Notes under the pieces: model-generated
Database searches by the model: none
The model's input: the letters and a program-made list of their open reading frames with translations, nothing else
What the model was told of the DNA's origin: nothing
In this document: in pieces, positions 1-10,677 of the stretch
Position numbering within the stretch: the stretch's first letter is position 1
Layout: each line of letters begins with the position of its first letter
Program-made: the position numbers and the translations under genes
Assembly: GCA_019454045.1 (NCBI GenBank)
Contig: SKCR01017761.1
Coordinates: forward strand, 26,804 to 90,803
Source of the DNA: Zanthoxylum bungeanum
Lineage: Eukaryota > Streptophyta > Magnoliopsida > Sapindales > Rutaceae
Reading direction: 5' to 3'
DNA length: 64,000 nucleotides

Positions 1-228
1 CACAAATAAATGGCAATTGCACAATCATGCGTAAAAGAGAAGCGATTAGGTATATAATGCAAAGAGATAACTAATGAGGCAGTTGTACATTAAAATAAAC
101 GTGCAATGATGCGATGCAAAAGATAGACAATGAAAGTGAAAGAAAAGAGATGCGACATCTGCCCACATCTATATAGGACTTCGAGTGTCTGATTAAACAT
201 ATTTTATATTCAATCGAACATACTTTGT

Positions 229-1001
229 CCGGCGTGTCAAAACGTCGTGGCAAAGGTAGCCCTTCGGTTTTCTATCCCTCAAAATGGAGGACCTTTAATC
301 CAACTTGATTTGCCCATGCGCATTGCAATATGACGCATGATTATGCAAAGAGATGACATACAGATAGCAAACAACGGAATAATAAAAGGCGCGACGAGGT
401 TCTGTCATAAAGGTAGCCTTTTGGACTTTTCTTCTCTCAAATAGAGGACCTTTAGACCAACATACTAAGTCCATGCGCATTACATTACAATACATATAAA
501 ATAAAGACAATGATATAGGACTTTGTATGCTCGGTTGAACATATCTCACATCCAACCAAACATACTTTGTCCGGCGCGGCAAATTATTGGCGTAAAGGTA
601 GCCTTTTGCCATTTTCTTCCCTCAAATAGAGAACCTTTAGACCAACATACAAGGCCCATGCGCACTATATCATCAATTACATAAACAACTAATGTACATA
701 AAGTAAAAGACGGAATATAAAAGGCGCGGCAAAATATCGTGGTAAAGGTAGCCCTTAGGCTTTTTATCCCTCAAAATGGAGGACCTTTAGACCAACGTAA
801 TAAGCCCATGCGCATCACATCACAATGCATATAAAATAAATAAGACAAGGATATGGGACTTCGCATGCCCGATTAAACGTATCTCGAATTCAATCGAACA
901 TACTTCGTCCGGCGTGGCAAAGTACTGTCGTAAAGGTAGTCTTTTAGACTTTTCTTCTCTCAAATAGATGACCTTTAGACCAACATACTAAGCCCATGCG
1001 C
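229..1001 (-). repeat. Five-module tandem repeat inside the G1 LTR
   Basis: Five modules run from a GGCGyGGCAAA-like word through AAAGGTAGCC to CCCATGCGCA, at about 229-315, 389-482, 572-665, 723-817 and 912-1001. Modules 1, 3 and 5 are each preceded by a further block, roughly GATTAAACATAT then CAATCGAACATACTTTGTCC. Modules 2 and 4 lack it. The array is therefore a higher-order repeat of about 340 bp made of two unlike ~170-bp halves. The same array lies at about 11412-12190 in the right LTR, so it was already present when the element inserted. Confidence 0.85.
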
Positions 1002-2200
1002 ACTATATCGTCATTACACAAGCAAATAACATACGAAAATTAAATGGTGGAATAAAAATGCGGATAATAAACAAACAAGATAACATAAACCGGAATATGT
1101 GTCGTTTGCTCAAGTGGTACGTGGAGTTGTATCGCAAGTACAGACCGCACTACCGTCCATTCGGATTCAGCTACGGAATTTATGTCTGGGTTTCCATCCT
1201 ATATACCACAAGAGGCGACACATTTTCCATTTATTCAAGGGCCACAACACACATCATTCCACAATACTCATGCAAATAAAATTTAATAAATAATTACGAG
1301 ATGAATGAAAATAAATTAGAAAGATGCCCTCAGGTCTAACCTTTTATGTCGACTCTCGGAAGTATGTTACAAGGCCGTGTAAAGGGCTAAAACTTCGCAA
1401 CTTTTCTGGTTCGCTGGTTCACTTCTTTCCTCGTTGTTTTCACTGTTCGAGCTATTATTTTCACTCCGTTTTGCTGCTGTTTTTGCTGTATTTTCTGGTC
1501 AATATTTTTGGTGTATTAATGGATTGTTTTTCACGGTTTTGAGGGGGTAGGGGCTGCTGTTTTGTGTGGTTGTTTAAGGGTTTTAAAGTGCAGTTTTTGT
1601 TCACTATTTTAGGTGATTTTAGCTACTATTTCAGGGTACTTGGGCTGCTGTTTTTTGGCTACTGTTTTTGGTGTTTGGGTTGCTGTTTGGGGGTGATTTT
1701 CGGTGGTTATAAGGTGTAAAACAATGCAGTTTTTTTTTTTTGTGGTATATGGGACTATTTTTATGCATTTTTTAGGGGTATTGGGCTGCTGTTTTGGTGA
1801 GTTTTGAGGGGGGGTTTGTGCAGTTTTTTGATGCAGTTTTGGGCAGTTTCTGGACTGTTTTAGGGTATTTTTTATGGGTGAAACTTGCAAAAAACTGGGT
1901 ATTGGGGACTAGGCAGTGTGTGACAGTTTTTGTGGCCGTGAGGGGGGCTTATATGGCTCGGTTTTGGCAGTGAATGGAGGCTTGAATTGGGCAGTAAGTG
2001 GGCTTTTTGGGTGTGTTTTCAGTGGTGTTTTGCGGCAATGAAGGGTGGTGTTTTGTTTGGTGATTTTCGGTGGTGGATGGTGTTTAGGGGGTGTATACTC
2101 TGTTCTTGAGAGTGAAGAAGGAGAAGAAAAAATATTTTCTTGCTTACTCTTGTTAATGGGCGTGAATGGCTAGGAGTGGGGGAGTGTTGGAATTGTGTTT

Positions 2201-2210
2201 CTTTTATAGA
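2201..2210 (-). promoter_or_regulatory. Probable TATA box of G1 (left LTR)
   Basis: On the minus strand this reads TCTATAAAAG, a good plant TATA box. It sits in the middle of the LTR, where U3 would end. The same word is at 13405-13414 in the right LTR, which is the one that would drive the element. Inferred from sequence only. Confidence 0.55.
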
Positions 2211-2739
2211 CAAAGGCTAGGGTGAATCCTTGTTAGAGAGGGAATAATAGATCATGCAATAAAGGTGAGATATTTTTTAGTGTTATACAAGGAAAATAAA
2301 TATTTAATTAGAGACAAGATTTGGTTTAATTAGGAAGTTAATATATTTGATTTATCTTAATTAGGTTTGCAATTACTTAGATTTTATTTGTTTTATTTGA
2401 TTTTCCCATGTGTGAAATATGCATTTTAGTATTTTTGGATGTCTTTTATGGGCTTGGGCGTGTGTGGGACTTGGTTGGGCGTGTGGCCTTTGGTTGGTGG
2501 GTTTGGTTGGCTTTGGTTGGTGGGTTTAGTGGTGTGTGGGCTTGCAGGGGTTTTTGGGCTAAAGGTACTTTAAAACGGAGGTCCAACAAGTGAGCCCGAA
2601 GCTAAACAAGCGAATAAAATCTAACAAAATATCGATTCCCTTCCGACGTCCGTTTCCCGCGACTTCCTCGATTTAAAAGGTAGTGCCTCCAAATGAGACT
2701 CATCATAGGGACTTACATGAAAAAATACAGTGCCTACAG

Positions 2740-2752
2740 TCGCCCCCACTTT
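2740..2752 (-). other. Polypurine tract of G1
   Basis: On the minus strand this reads AAAGTGGGGGCGA. It lies immediately inside the left LTR, with one base between them. This is the plus-strand priming site used in reverse transcription. Its place fixes the element's orientation and the LTR boundary. Confidence 0.85.
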
Positions 2753-3589
2753 GATGGGACTTGTGCAGTGTGTGACAAGAACAATCCTATTAAAGTTATG
2801 CAATGCATTTTTACTTACCTGGCTCGCCAGCCGCCACCTGAATTGCCTGCTGCTTCGCTGAGTTGATGATGCAGTGGACCTCGATCCTAGGACGCATCCC
2901 AATAAATGCAACTAAAAATGGGGGCTCGACCCTGAGACGCATCCCAATACCGTTGACAATGTGGGTCACGACTCTGGGACGCATCCCCAAAACTAATGGT
3001 GCAGGGGGCCAACGGCCCTGGGACACATCCCGATAACTGCAACCGATAACGGTGGCCTCGACCCTGGGTCGCATCCCAATACCACTGACAATACTGATGT
3101 GGGTCGCGACCCTGGGACTCATCCCCAAAACTGCTGATGACGTGGGTCACGACCCTGGGACTCATTCCCAAAACTGCTGATGATGTGCGTCACGACCCTG
3201 GGAATCATCCCCAAAACTGATGTTGATGCTGATATTGATATGGGTCACGACCCTGTGACTCATCCCCAACTGATGCTGATAGGGGCCTCGCCCCCGGGAC
3301 TCATCCAAAACTGATGCTGATGATGTGGGTCACGACCCTGGGACGCATCCTCAAAACTGATACTGATATATGGGTCACGACCCTGGGACTCACCCCCGCA
3401 ACTGATATCGATGTGTTGCTGCTTCTGGTTGGCTTGCATTTGTCGCTTTCCTCTTTTCTTCTTCGAAACCTGTAATACAAAACAGAACAAAACACAAAAA
3501 AAAAATGCAGATACGTTATGTGTATGCATGCATGCAAGAATGAATTTCCTATTTCGTTGGGTTAGGTCTTCTGCCAAGTCTTCTCTTTC
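2753..3589 (-). other. 3' untranslated region of G1
   Basis: This stretch lies between the end of gag-pol and the polypurine tract. It holds the tandem array described separately, plus about 180 bp of non-repetitive sequence next to the coding end (about 3410-3589). The minus-strand ORFs here are translations of the repeat and not genes. Confidence 0.8.
2876..3405 (-). repeat. Twelve-unit tandem array in the G1 3' UTR
   Basis: About twelve diverged units of roughly 40-65 bp are recognisable. Each contains a core like CACGACCCTGGGACTCATCC followed by a CCAAAACTGATG-type spacer. The spacer varies by short GATGCT-like additions, so unit length drifts. Tandem repeats in this 3' untranslated position are known for Tat-lineage elements, where they can seed satellite DNA. 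The array is read directly; any satellite-forming role is inference. Confidence 0.9.
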
Positions 3590-3688
3590 TCAGGCAAAAT
3601 ATTGCTTCAATTTGCCCACGTTGATCGGCTCGGTGAACTCATTCCCTTCCAAATATGACAGTCTCACTGCCCCATTTCACATCACTTT

Positions 3689-5080
3689 CTACACTATGTA
3701 AGGTTCTTCCCAGTTAGGTCTGAACTTTCCTCTCGGATCTGCCGTCGATGGTCCTGACTGCTTAAGTACCAAATCACCTTTTTTGATCTTAGTAGGACGC
3801 ACCTTCTTGTTGAATGCTCGAGCCAACCTCTTCTGGTATATCTGCATGTGATGCAAGGAATTCATTCTCTTTTCATCTAGCAGTGCTAACTGTTCAAATC
3901 TCTGTGCGGCCCATTCCTGTTCAAGTAACTTTGTTTCTGCTAATACCATCATTGACTGTATCTCAACTTCCACTGGCAGTACTGCTTCCATACCATAGAG
4001 CAAAGAGTAAGGTGTGGCTCACTTTGTTGTTCTCACAGATGTTCTGTACCCCCACAAGGCGTACGGTAATTTATCGGCCCAGTCTCTGTAGTTCTCTGTT
4101 GTCTTGGCTAATATTTTCTTTATTGTCTTGTTGGCTGCCTGAACTGCCCCATTTGCCTGTGGTTTGTAAGGTGATGACTTGTGATGGCCTATCCCATACT
4201 TCTGCAACATTGCCTTTGTTTCCCATTGGAACTGAACTCCGTTGTCTGTAACCACATGATGCGGCATACCATACCGACATATGAGATTCCGAGCTATGAA
4301 CTTTGCCATCTGTTTTGATGTAACATTGCGGAATGATTCAGCTTCCACCCACTTTGAGAAGTAATCTACAACCACTACTATGAAGCGATGTCCATTTGAT
4401 GCATTCGGTCGAATCTCTCCAATAATATCAATCCCTCATGCTGAGAAAGGCCACGACTCTGACAACCCATGCAACTCTATGTGCGGCAAATGATTCAAGT
4501 TACCGTGTGCTTGACAATCATGGCAGTACTTTACCAGTTTCGCGCAGTCTGTCTCCATGGTCAACGAGTAGAAACCTTGTCTTGCAATCTTGCGAGACAA
4601 ATTCAGCCCATTCATGTGCGGTCCACATACCCCGGCATGTATTTCTTCCATTGCCTTCTGAGCCTCTTCTTTTCTCAAACACTTCAACTGAACGCCATTT
4701 ACTTGTCTCTTGTATAATTCCCCTTTCAAAATCACATACTGATAAGCTAACTTCTGAATAGCTACCTTGTCTTTTCTGCTTGCTCCTTCTGGGAATTCTC
4801 TGTGTTCCAGATACCTCTGAATGTCATGATACCAAGGTTTACCATCGTCGATCTCTACTTCCAAAACACTTTCTATCTCATAAATAGGTCTGCTTGCTGT
4901 TGTCAGTACTAATGGTCTCATCACTAACTTCTCTGGATTTTCCCAAGTTACTGCAAGTGTAGCTAATGCATCTGCCATCTGATTCTCTTCCCGCGGCAAG
5001 TGCTGAAACTTACAATCAGGGATAGATTGTGCCAACTTTCTGAGGTGAAAAAGGTACGGTTTCAACCGTTCTTCCTTCAA
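3689..5080 (-). pseudogene. G1 integrase
   Basis: The remainder of RNase H (FQHLPREENQMADALATLA) leads into the integrase. The zinc-binding part reads HAGVCGPHMN ... YCHDCQAHGN. The catalytic core has VVDYFSKWVEAESF (first Asp) and HVVTDNGVQF (second Asp). The third catalytic residue, normally Glu in NGAVEAANK, is Gln (ANGAVQAANKTIKK at about 4130-4165). The C-terminal part includes YGMEAVLPVEVEI and KKGDLVLK, and I see no chromodomain. Stops lie at 4436 (expected Trp before GIDIIG) and 4019. Confidence 0.9.
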
Positions 5081-5548
5081 TTCCCATTCTCCCTGAATCT
5101 ATCGGATTACCAACATCGAATCTCCGTAGACCTCCACGCTCTCAGCCTTTAAGGCTATCAGTGCAGTCAATCCGAAAGCACACGCTTCATACTCGGCCAT
5201 ATTGTTGGTTACCCCAAATGTCAACCTCTTGGCCATAGGCAAGGTTTCTCCTTCCGGGGTTACTATCACAATCCCTATTCCGGCTCCTTTGCAATTCAAT
5301 GCTCCATCGAAATACATCTTCCATCTCTGAACTGTTATTGCTTGGATCTCTTCATCTGGGAATTCAAACTTGTATTGATCCCCTTCAATAGGTTGCAATG
5401 TCAGGAACTCTACTACGGCTCGCCCTTTGATTACTTTGGACGTGAGGTACTCAATGTCAAACTCTGTCAGCAACACTAACCATCTGCCCAACTTCCCCAC
5501 TAGCGAAGGTACTGAATGTAGATACTTCAAAGGATTTTCCTTTGCCAC
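5081..5548 (-). pseudogene. G1 second (archaeal-like) RNase H
   Basis: An extra RNase H follows the first, with the motif KMYFDGALNCKGAGIGIV, then NNMAEYEACAFGL and VEVYGDSMLVIR. These carry the D, E and D that form the active site. A second RNase H of this kind between RT-RNase H and integrase is a hallmark of the Tat lineage. The stop at 5099 replaces an expected Gln in LVIR-stop-IQGEW. Confidence 0.88.
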
Positions 5549-6571
5549 TACCTGGATCTTATAAAACTGGAAGTAATGTCACGGTTTTCTTGACGCTCAT
5601 ACCACTGCCAAACAGATCTTCTCTACTTCTTGATAACGGACTTCGTACGGAAGCATCTTCTTAATGAGATAGTAGACTGCATGCTCTACCCCTGTCTCAT
5701 CTGCCTGTACCATCATTGCCCCCACTGCTTCTGATTCTATGGCCAAATACAATATCAAGGGTCTGCCCGGTCTCGGAGGTTTCAATACAAGAGGCTTTAC
5801 CAAGTACTATCTGATCTTGTCGAAGGCTGACTGACACTGCTCATTCCATTTCACCGGCTGGTCTTTTCTCAGCAGTTTGAAAATAGGCTCACACAATGAT
5901 GTCAACTTGGCGATGAACCGAATGATATACTGAATTTTCCCAAGGAATGCTCAGACTTTTTTCTCTGTCTTCGGTGCTGGCATTTCAGTAATTGCTTTGA
6001 TCTTCTCTGAGTCTACCTCTATTCCTCCCATTCCCACTGTATGTCCCAGCAACTTTCCTAATGTTACCCCAAACACACATTTCTTGGGATTCAGCCGCAA
6101 GTTGTATTTGTCAACTCTCTGAAGGAACTTCTCCAGTGCTTCTATATGCCCGATTCTTGTCTCCGATTTCACCATCATGTCATCCACATACACTTCAATC
6201 TCTTTGTACATCAAATCATGGAATAATGTAGTGGCCATCCGTTGATAAGTAGCCCCTGCATTCTTGAGCCCAAATGGCATTACCTTGTAACAATAAGTAC
6301 CCCACTCGGTGACAAATGCAGTTTTGTGCTTGTCTTCTTCAGCCATAAGAACTTGATTATACCCTGAAAACCCATCTGCAAATGAATACATGGCAGACAA
6401 AGATGCACTATCAACTAGTACATCAATATGAGGTAGAGGAAAATCATCTTTCGGACAAGCCTTGTTAAGATCTCTGTAATCCACATACATTCTGACTTTC
6501 CCGTCTTTCTTCGGCACCGGCACAATATTTGCTAACCATTCATGATACTTTAGTACTTCCAGGAACCACAC
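5549..6571 (-). pseudogene. G1 reverse transcriptase and first RNase H
   Basis: RT core motifs are MYVDYRDLNKACPKDDFPLP, FADGFSGYNQVLM, MPFGLKNAGATYQRM and the catalytic YVDDM at about 6179-6190. After the stop at 5951 the same frame continues as AFLGKIQYIIRFIAKL (thumb/connection). An RNase H-like region follows (LYLAIESEAVGAMMVQ, YEVRYQEVEKICLAVV). Four stops (5951, 5807, 5597, 5579) break the segment. The catalytic RT residues themselves are kept. Confidence 0.9.
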
Positions 6572-6577
6572 ATCTAT

Positions 6578-8161
6578 TTATTTCTTGACTTCTTCTCTGA
6601 CTTTCTCAGCCCACTCTGGTCTCATCCGTCGGAGTTTCTGTTTCACTGGCCTCATATTCGGATAAGTTGGTATTGTATGCTGGGCGATGCTTCTGTCTAC
6701 CCCAGGCATGTCCTCATAGGACCAAGCAAAGACTTTGGCATATCTGACCAATATTTCATCTGATTTCTCCCGTTCCTCAGAGGTAACCTCACTTGCGATT
6801 AGGATTTCCTTGGGACTTTCAGGTGTACCCAAGTTAAATGCAATCATTTTGGTTGAGCTGATATCAAATATACTCAAGTCATGCAAATTGAAAGGAATAG
6901 ACTCAGACAAGTAAGCAAAAATATTGTCTTTATTGCTAGCAAATGCAGAAGTACACTCAAATAAATCAGGAAGATAAATGTCTTCATCATCCACAGACGC
7001 TTCATCCTCCGCAACCGGGTTTTTCTCAGTTTCTTCATCCTCCCCAATAGTCAGGCCCTCCAATTTCATCAACTCTTCTTCCCACTTATCTTCTTCTTTC
7101 ACAACTTCTTCCTTCAGAAGCTTCTCACCCATTATATCTTGGAAGATCTCAAATCCGAGCACCATAATCCCATTAACTTCTATTGGTTCGGGCTCACCTT
7201 GATACCCTGAAGCCTTGACAAAGCATTCCACCAATTTCAACCCTTTCTTTTTAGCCCTCGACTTTTCCTCATCAGACTTGTACCCCAAACCCCTTCGAGT
7301 AGTCTGACCTCTAAAGTTAGGCAATGTTGAACCTTTGTCTGGCTCGAACTTCATCTTTTCCATGATCCTAGCCACCCTAGGATCCACCCACTCCTCAAAA
7401 GTTACCGACACTTGGAACCTTGTGAAAGGTTGTATTTCCAAAGCGGCCACAACATTATCTACCTCAGCTCGAATGGTGACAATCTCTCCCCCATATGGGA
7501 ACTTAATAACCCGATGCAGAGTGGAGGGCACACCCCCAAGCTTGTGAAACCAAGGCCTTCCCAATAACAAAGCAAAAGTGGTCGGGATGTCCATCACTGT
7601 GAATTCAACCTCATCTTCAATTGGGCCAACTTTGACCATTGCTGAAAAATTACCCTCAACTCCCCTCTTACTATCATCATAAGCTTTAATAGTTATATTG
7701 GAGGGATCCAGATCTGTTGCCTTCATACCCAGTTTTGCCAAAATCTTCAATGGGCACATATTGATGGAGGAGCCATCATCTACCATCACACAAGATGTCT
7801 TCTTGCCCCTTACTTCAGCTCTGATGAATAAGGGTCTATTATGGTTCCTTCCCTCAGCCGGGAGTTCCTCCTCAGAAAAATTTATCTGTAGAGCTTCCTT
7901 TTGCACTGATCCAACAAACATCCCGCGGTTGGCATCCTTCGTCACTACTATCTTGCTCAAGGCCTCAACCATGGCCCGCCTGTGCTCCTGAGATGCACAT
8001 AACAACTCCCAGATGCTCACTTGTGCTCGGGTCTTCCTCAACTGACGTAGCACTGTGTCTTCCTCAGCATTCTCCATATTTTCAGCCACTTCCCTACCTT
8101 CTGTCAGCACTTCCTTGCCTTTTTTTGCAGTGTCACTATAGAAACGCCTGCTGCATGTCAT
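6578..8161 (-). pseudogene. G1 protease and linker to reverse transcriptase
   Basis: An uninterrupted 527-codon segment. An aspartic protease motif, CVMVDDGSSINMCPLKIL, lies at about 7740-7795, with flap and hydrophobic-core sequence after it (TTFALLLGRPWFHKLG). An acidic linker follows (for example TIGEDEETEKNP), then the start of the RT entry region (HTIPTYPNMRPVKQKLRRMR). The protease would cut the polyprotein. The stop at 6578 falls where the family has Gln (EEVKK-stop-IDVWFLEV). Confidence 0.88.
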
Positions 8162-8245
8162 TCCTCTTACCTCCTCTTCATCACTACTGGAGAAATCTTC
8201 CCAGAAGTTCTTTCCCTGTTCTATTTCATCTTCGCTACTGCTATC

Positions 8246-9553
8246 CTAAATTCCTAGGCAGAAGGCTTGGTGGTCAAAGGATTTGAGGACAAGGCTTTCG
8301 GGTAGGCCAGAGTTTATCATATAGGTTGGTGGTGGGACATAGTGGTAATTCGGTAGGGGGTTTTTGTGTGTGTTAGGTTGTTCTGTTTCTGGATCGGGTA
8401 TCTTTTTGGAGTCTATAAGGTCCTGGATTTCATGGCGAAGGCGGGCACAATTGTCAGTGTCATGGCATTTCTTTTGGTGGAAATGGCAATATTGGTTTAG
8501 GTTGAGATGTGGTGGTGGAGGGTGTGGAAGTGGTTTGGTTTCTAAGGGTTTCAGAAGTCCTTGTCTCTTTAATTTCTCCAGCACCTTAGACAAGGGTCTT
8601 CCAAAGTTGGAAAATCATTGGTTCCGGATAGCAGTAATTTCAGCGGAAACAAGCTTGGCTCCTGTTGTTCCCCCAATGGGCCTCATGTTCATGCCATAGA
8701 ACTTTCTGTTCTCAGCTTCTTCTTCTTCAATATCCATGATAATTTCCCTCAACTGTCGAAAATTAGTGATCATGGAGGTCATCCTCCTCAACTTGCCATA
8801 GATCGAGGGCTTAGTACCCTTGATAATCATCTTAATCTGGTCATTCTCTGAGGGTCGAGTCTGCATTTTCAGAAGCTGGCTTCTTCAGCGGTCTACATAC
8901 TCATTGAAGCTTTCTTCTGGCTTCTGCTTAGTGTTCTCCAAATCACGAAGTGACAAATAAATTTCCAAATCTGTAACATATTGCTTCAGAAAAGCTTCAG
9001 CCAGTTCCCTCCAGTCTTCCTTAACCTTTCTTTCCAGGCTATGATACCATACTACCGGTGCCCCCTCGAGTGACATCCCAAACATTTTATGCACCTGGCG
9101 CTGTGATAAGCCCACTGAACTCATAACTGAAACATATTACTGAAGATGGACCCTCGGGTCCTCATTCCCATTGAACTTGGCCATATCAGGCATCTTGAAC
9201 TGAGCTGGCAGCTGTTCTTCAAAAGTCATTGCTTCATAATCTAACAACTCTTCATGTTTACCCCTCATTTTATAAGTAACCATTTCTACCTGATCCCGGA
9301 GCTTCTGAAATTCTGTCTGAGACCCAATCATTCTTCCTGTCGCATATTCTGTCATGTCATCATCAAAAGTAGGGATATCATCCCCCAACCCATTCGGAGG
9401 CTCCTCATGCCTCACATTCTCAGAATTTCCCCCAGCACGGGGCACAACCATATTAGCCACGACAGCAGTCAAGGCTTGTAACTATTCAGTAATCTTGGTT
9501 AGACTATTCTCAAACTGATCCATACGGGATACCTTATTCTTTGATTCACTCAT
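8246..9553 (-). pseudogene. G1 gag domain
   Basis: This is the capsid/nucleocapsid part of the G1 polyprotein, which would package the element RNA. The capsid core includes GMSLEGAPVVWYHSLERKV, then FLKQYV and ENTKQKPEESFNEYVDR, typical of plant Gypsy gag. A Cys/His motif, YCHFHQKKCHDTDNC, near codon 350 stands in for a zinc knuckle, as in other Tat gags. A proline-rich stretch precedes it. Five of the polyprotein's stops fall here. The stop after EYVDR replaces an expected Trp. Confidence 0.88.
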
Positions 9554-10656
9554 GTTTGTTATCGGTCTCTTGGTGAGTCTTCCCTCTTCCCTTACCCAAC
9601 GGGAATCTATGGTGTCTTTTAAAACCATATATTAGCATGTATGTGTTTATATGATGCATGAGATGTATAGAATGCATAGGTTTGGCCCATTATCATTTTA
9701 AAGCATTTAACCACGCCATTGCGCGGTGCAAACTTGTCCCAGTTGAAAAAGGCCCAACAGGTTTACACTTTGCGATAACATGGCTAAATGACTTCAAATG
9801 ATAAGAGGCCCAAACATAAAATGACCCATCAGCATTTTAGAAACTTTTGGCCCACTTGTCATAGGATACGAACTCGTCCAAGTTTAAATGGCCCAACAAG
9901 TTCACATTTCTGATAAGAAGTCCAACTGCATCCAAATGATGATGGTCCTTAAATACAAGCATACAGAGATAATTCAAACATAAAGCAATAATTTCTACAG
10001 AGTGGCCCATCGACATTTCAGAAGCTTTTGGAACAATTGTCATAGGATACGAACTGGTCCCAGTTTAAATGGCCCAACAAGTTCGCATTTCTGACAAGAA
10101 GTCCAACTGCATTCAAATGAGGATGATCCACAAGCACAAGGAAATAATTACTATAGGCCATAAAACTCCGGTCTACGTGTGGGTTTGCGGGAGTATATAC
10201 AAAGACTCTCGCTGACGAATGATTGCCCACAACTAATACTCCCCACTCAAGGGTTCAAGCGACCAAGTGAGCGCACCTTTTTTATACCTTAAGGTACGTG
10301 CCAACGAGTTAAGGTGCGTGACTGACTGTCAAATGGATTTCCCATTGTAGATTCCCTAGAGGGAGGGTGGACCGAACTCTCTTAAATACTCAAGCCTCTT
10401 AGGCTCTTATCGCTTGGTGAAAGGAATAAACAACGAGTCCTCCAAATTAGTCCATCACAATAAGCTATGAGAACATGATTATCCAGGTGCCTTCACAGCT
10501 TTTCCTTGTAGAAAGGTAGTGAATGAAGGAAGACACCAAACCATTACCTAGCCTTAAAAGTGCCTTTGATTAAACCCCTTTTAACCCACAGTAGGCACGG
10601 TTAATTAAATCACAAATCCAAACATTACAAGACATTATTTCAGGGCCAATTCTCTA
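9554..10656 (-). other. G1 5' leader (untranslated)
   Basis: About 1.1 kb between the primer-binding site and the gag start. It contains a three-unit tandem repeat next to gag. The rest (about 10200-10650) has no recognised features. No convincing coding sequence was seen. Confidence 0.75.
9682..10190 (-). repeat. Three-unit tandem repeat in the G1 leader
   Basis: Three diverged units begin near 9684, 9823 and 10003. Units 2 and 3 are 180 bp apart and share GTCATAGGATACGAACT, AAATGGCCCAACAAGTTC and AAGAAGTCCAACTGCAT. Unit 1 is shorter and more diverged (CAAACTTGTCCCAGTTG, GGCCCAACAGGTTTACA). The two small minus-strand ORFs here are the same repeat read twice. Confidence 0.85.
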
Positions 10657-10674
10657 TCCCCAGTGGAGTCGCCA
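10657..10674 (-). other. Primer-binding site of G1 (tRNA-Arg type)
   Basis: On the minus strand this reads TGGCGACTCCACTGGGGA, three bases inside the right LTR. It is complementary to the 3' end of a plant tRNA-Arg, the primer used by Tat/Ogre elements. tRNA identity is from recall of the family, not a search. Confidence 0.82.
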
Positions 10675-10677
10675 GAC

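Larger units (their letters stand above)
1..2738 (-). mobile_element. G1 3' LTR (left LTR), Tat/Ogre-type Gypsy, truncated by window start
   Basis: This is the 3' LTR of a minus-strand Gypsy element. It aligns along its whole length with 11183-13943, the right LTR, so about 505 bp of its outer end lie outside the window. Its inner end is ...TGCCTACA at 2738, which matches the right LTR end, and it is followed at once by a polypurine tract. The right copy has about 26 bp near 13186-13211 that are missing here near 2003. The 5' part holds five ~90-bp repeat modules. The middle (about 1400-2200) is T/G-rich with many GCTGTTTT-like words and has no coding content. The small ORFs in it recur in the other LTR and are not genes. 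Confidence 0.93.
3590..9553 (-). pseudogene. G1 gag-pol polyprotein, one continuous frame with in-frame stops
   Basis: The frame opens at ATG 9553-9551 (reading MSESKNKVS) and closes at TGA 3592-3590 after LKQYFA, 1,988 codons including the stop. Order: gag, protease, reverse transcriptase, RNase H, a second RNase H, integrase. Every segment lies in the same frame, and no frameshift is needed over 5.96 kb. Fifteen premature stops were found, at 9482, 9137, 8885, 8615, 8246, 6578, 5951, 5807, 5597, 5579, 5099, 4436, 4019, 3689 and 3677 (lower coordinates of each triplet). Many sit where the family has Trp, Gln or Arg, as expected from C-to-T or G-to-A change. The double RNase H and the primer site place it in the Tat/Ogre clade. 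It cannot be expressed as a polyprotein. Confidence 0.93.

Noticed and set aside
2876..3405. Possible CRISPR-like array
   Set aside because: Units drift in length and sequence, spacers are themselves repeats of each other, and the array sits inside a plant retrotransposon.
2811..3577. Several minus-strand ORFs with repeated RDPH/SQGR peptides
   Set aside because: They are translations of the 3' UTR tandem array in several frames.
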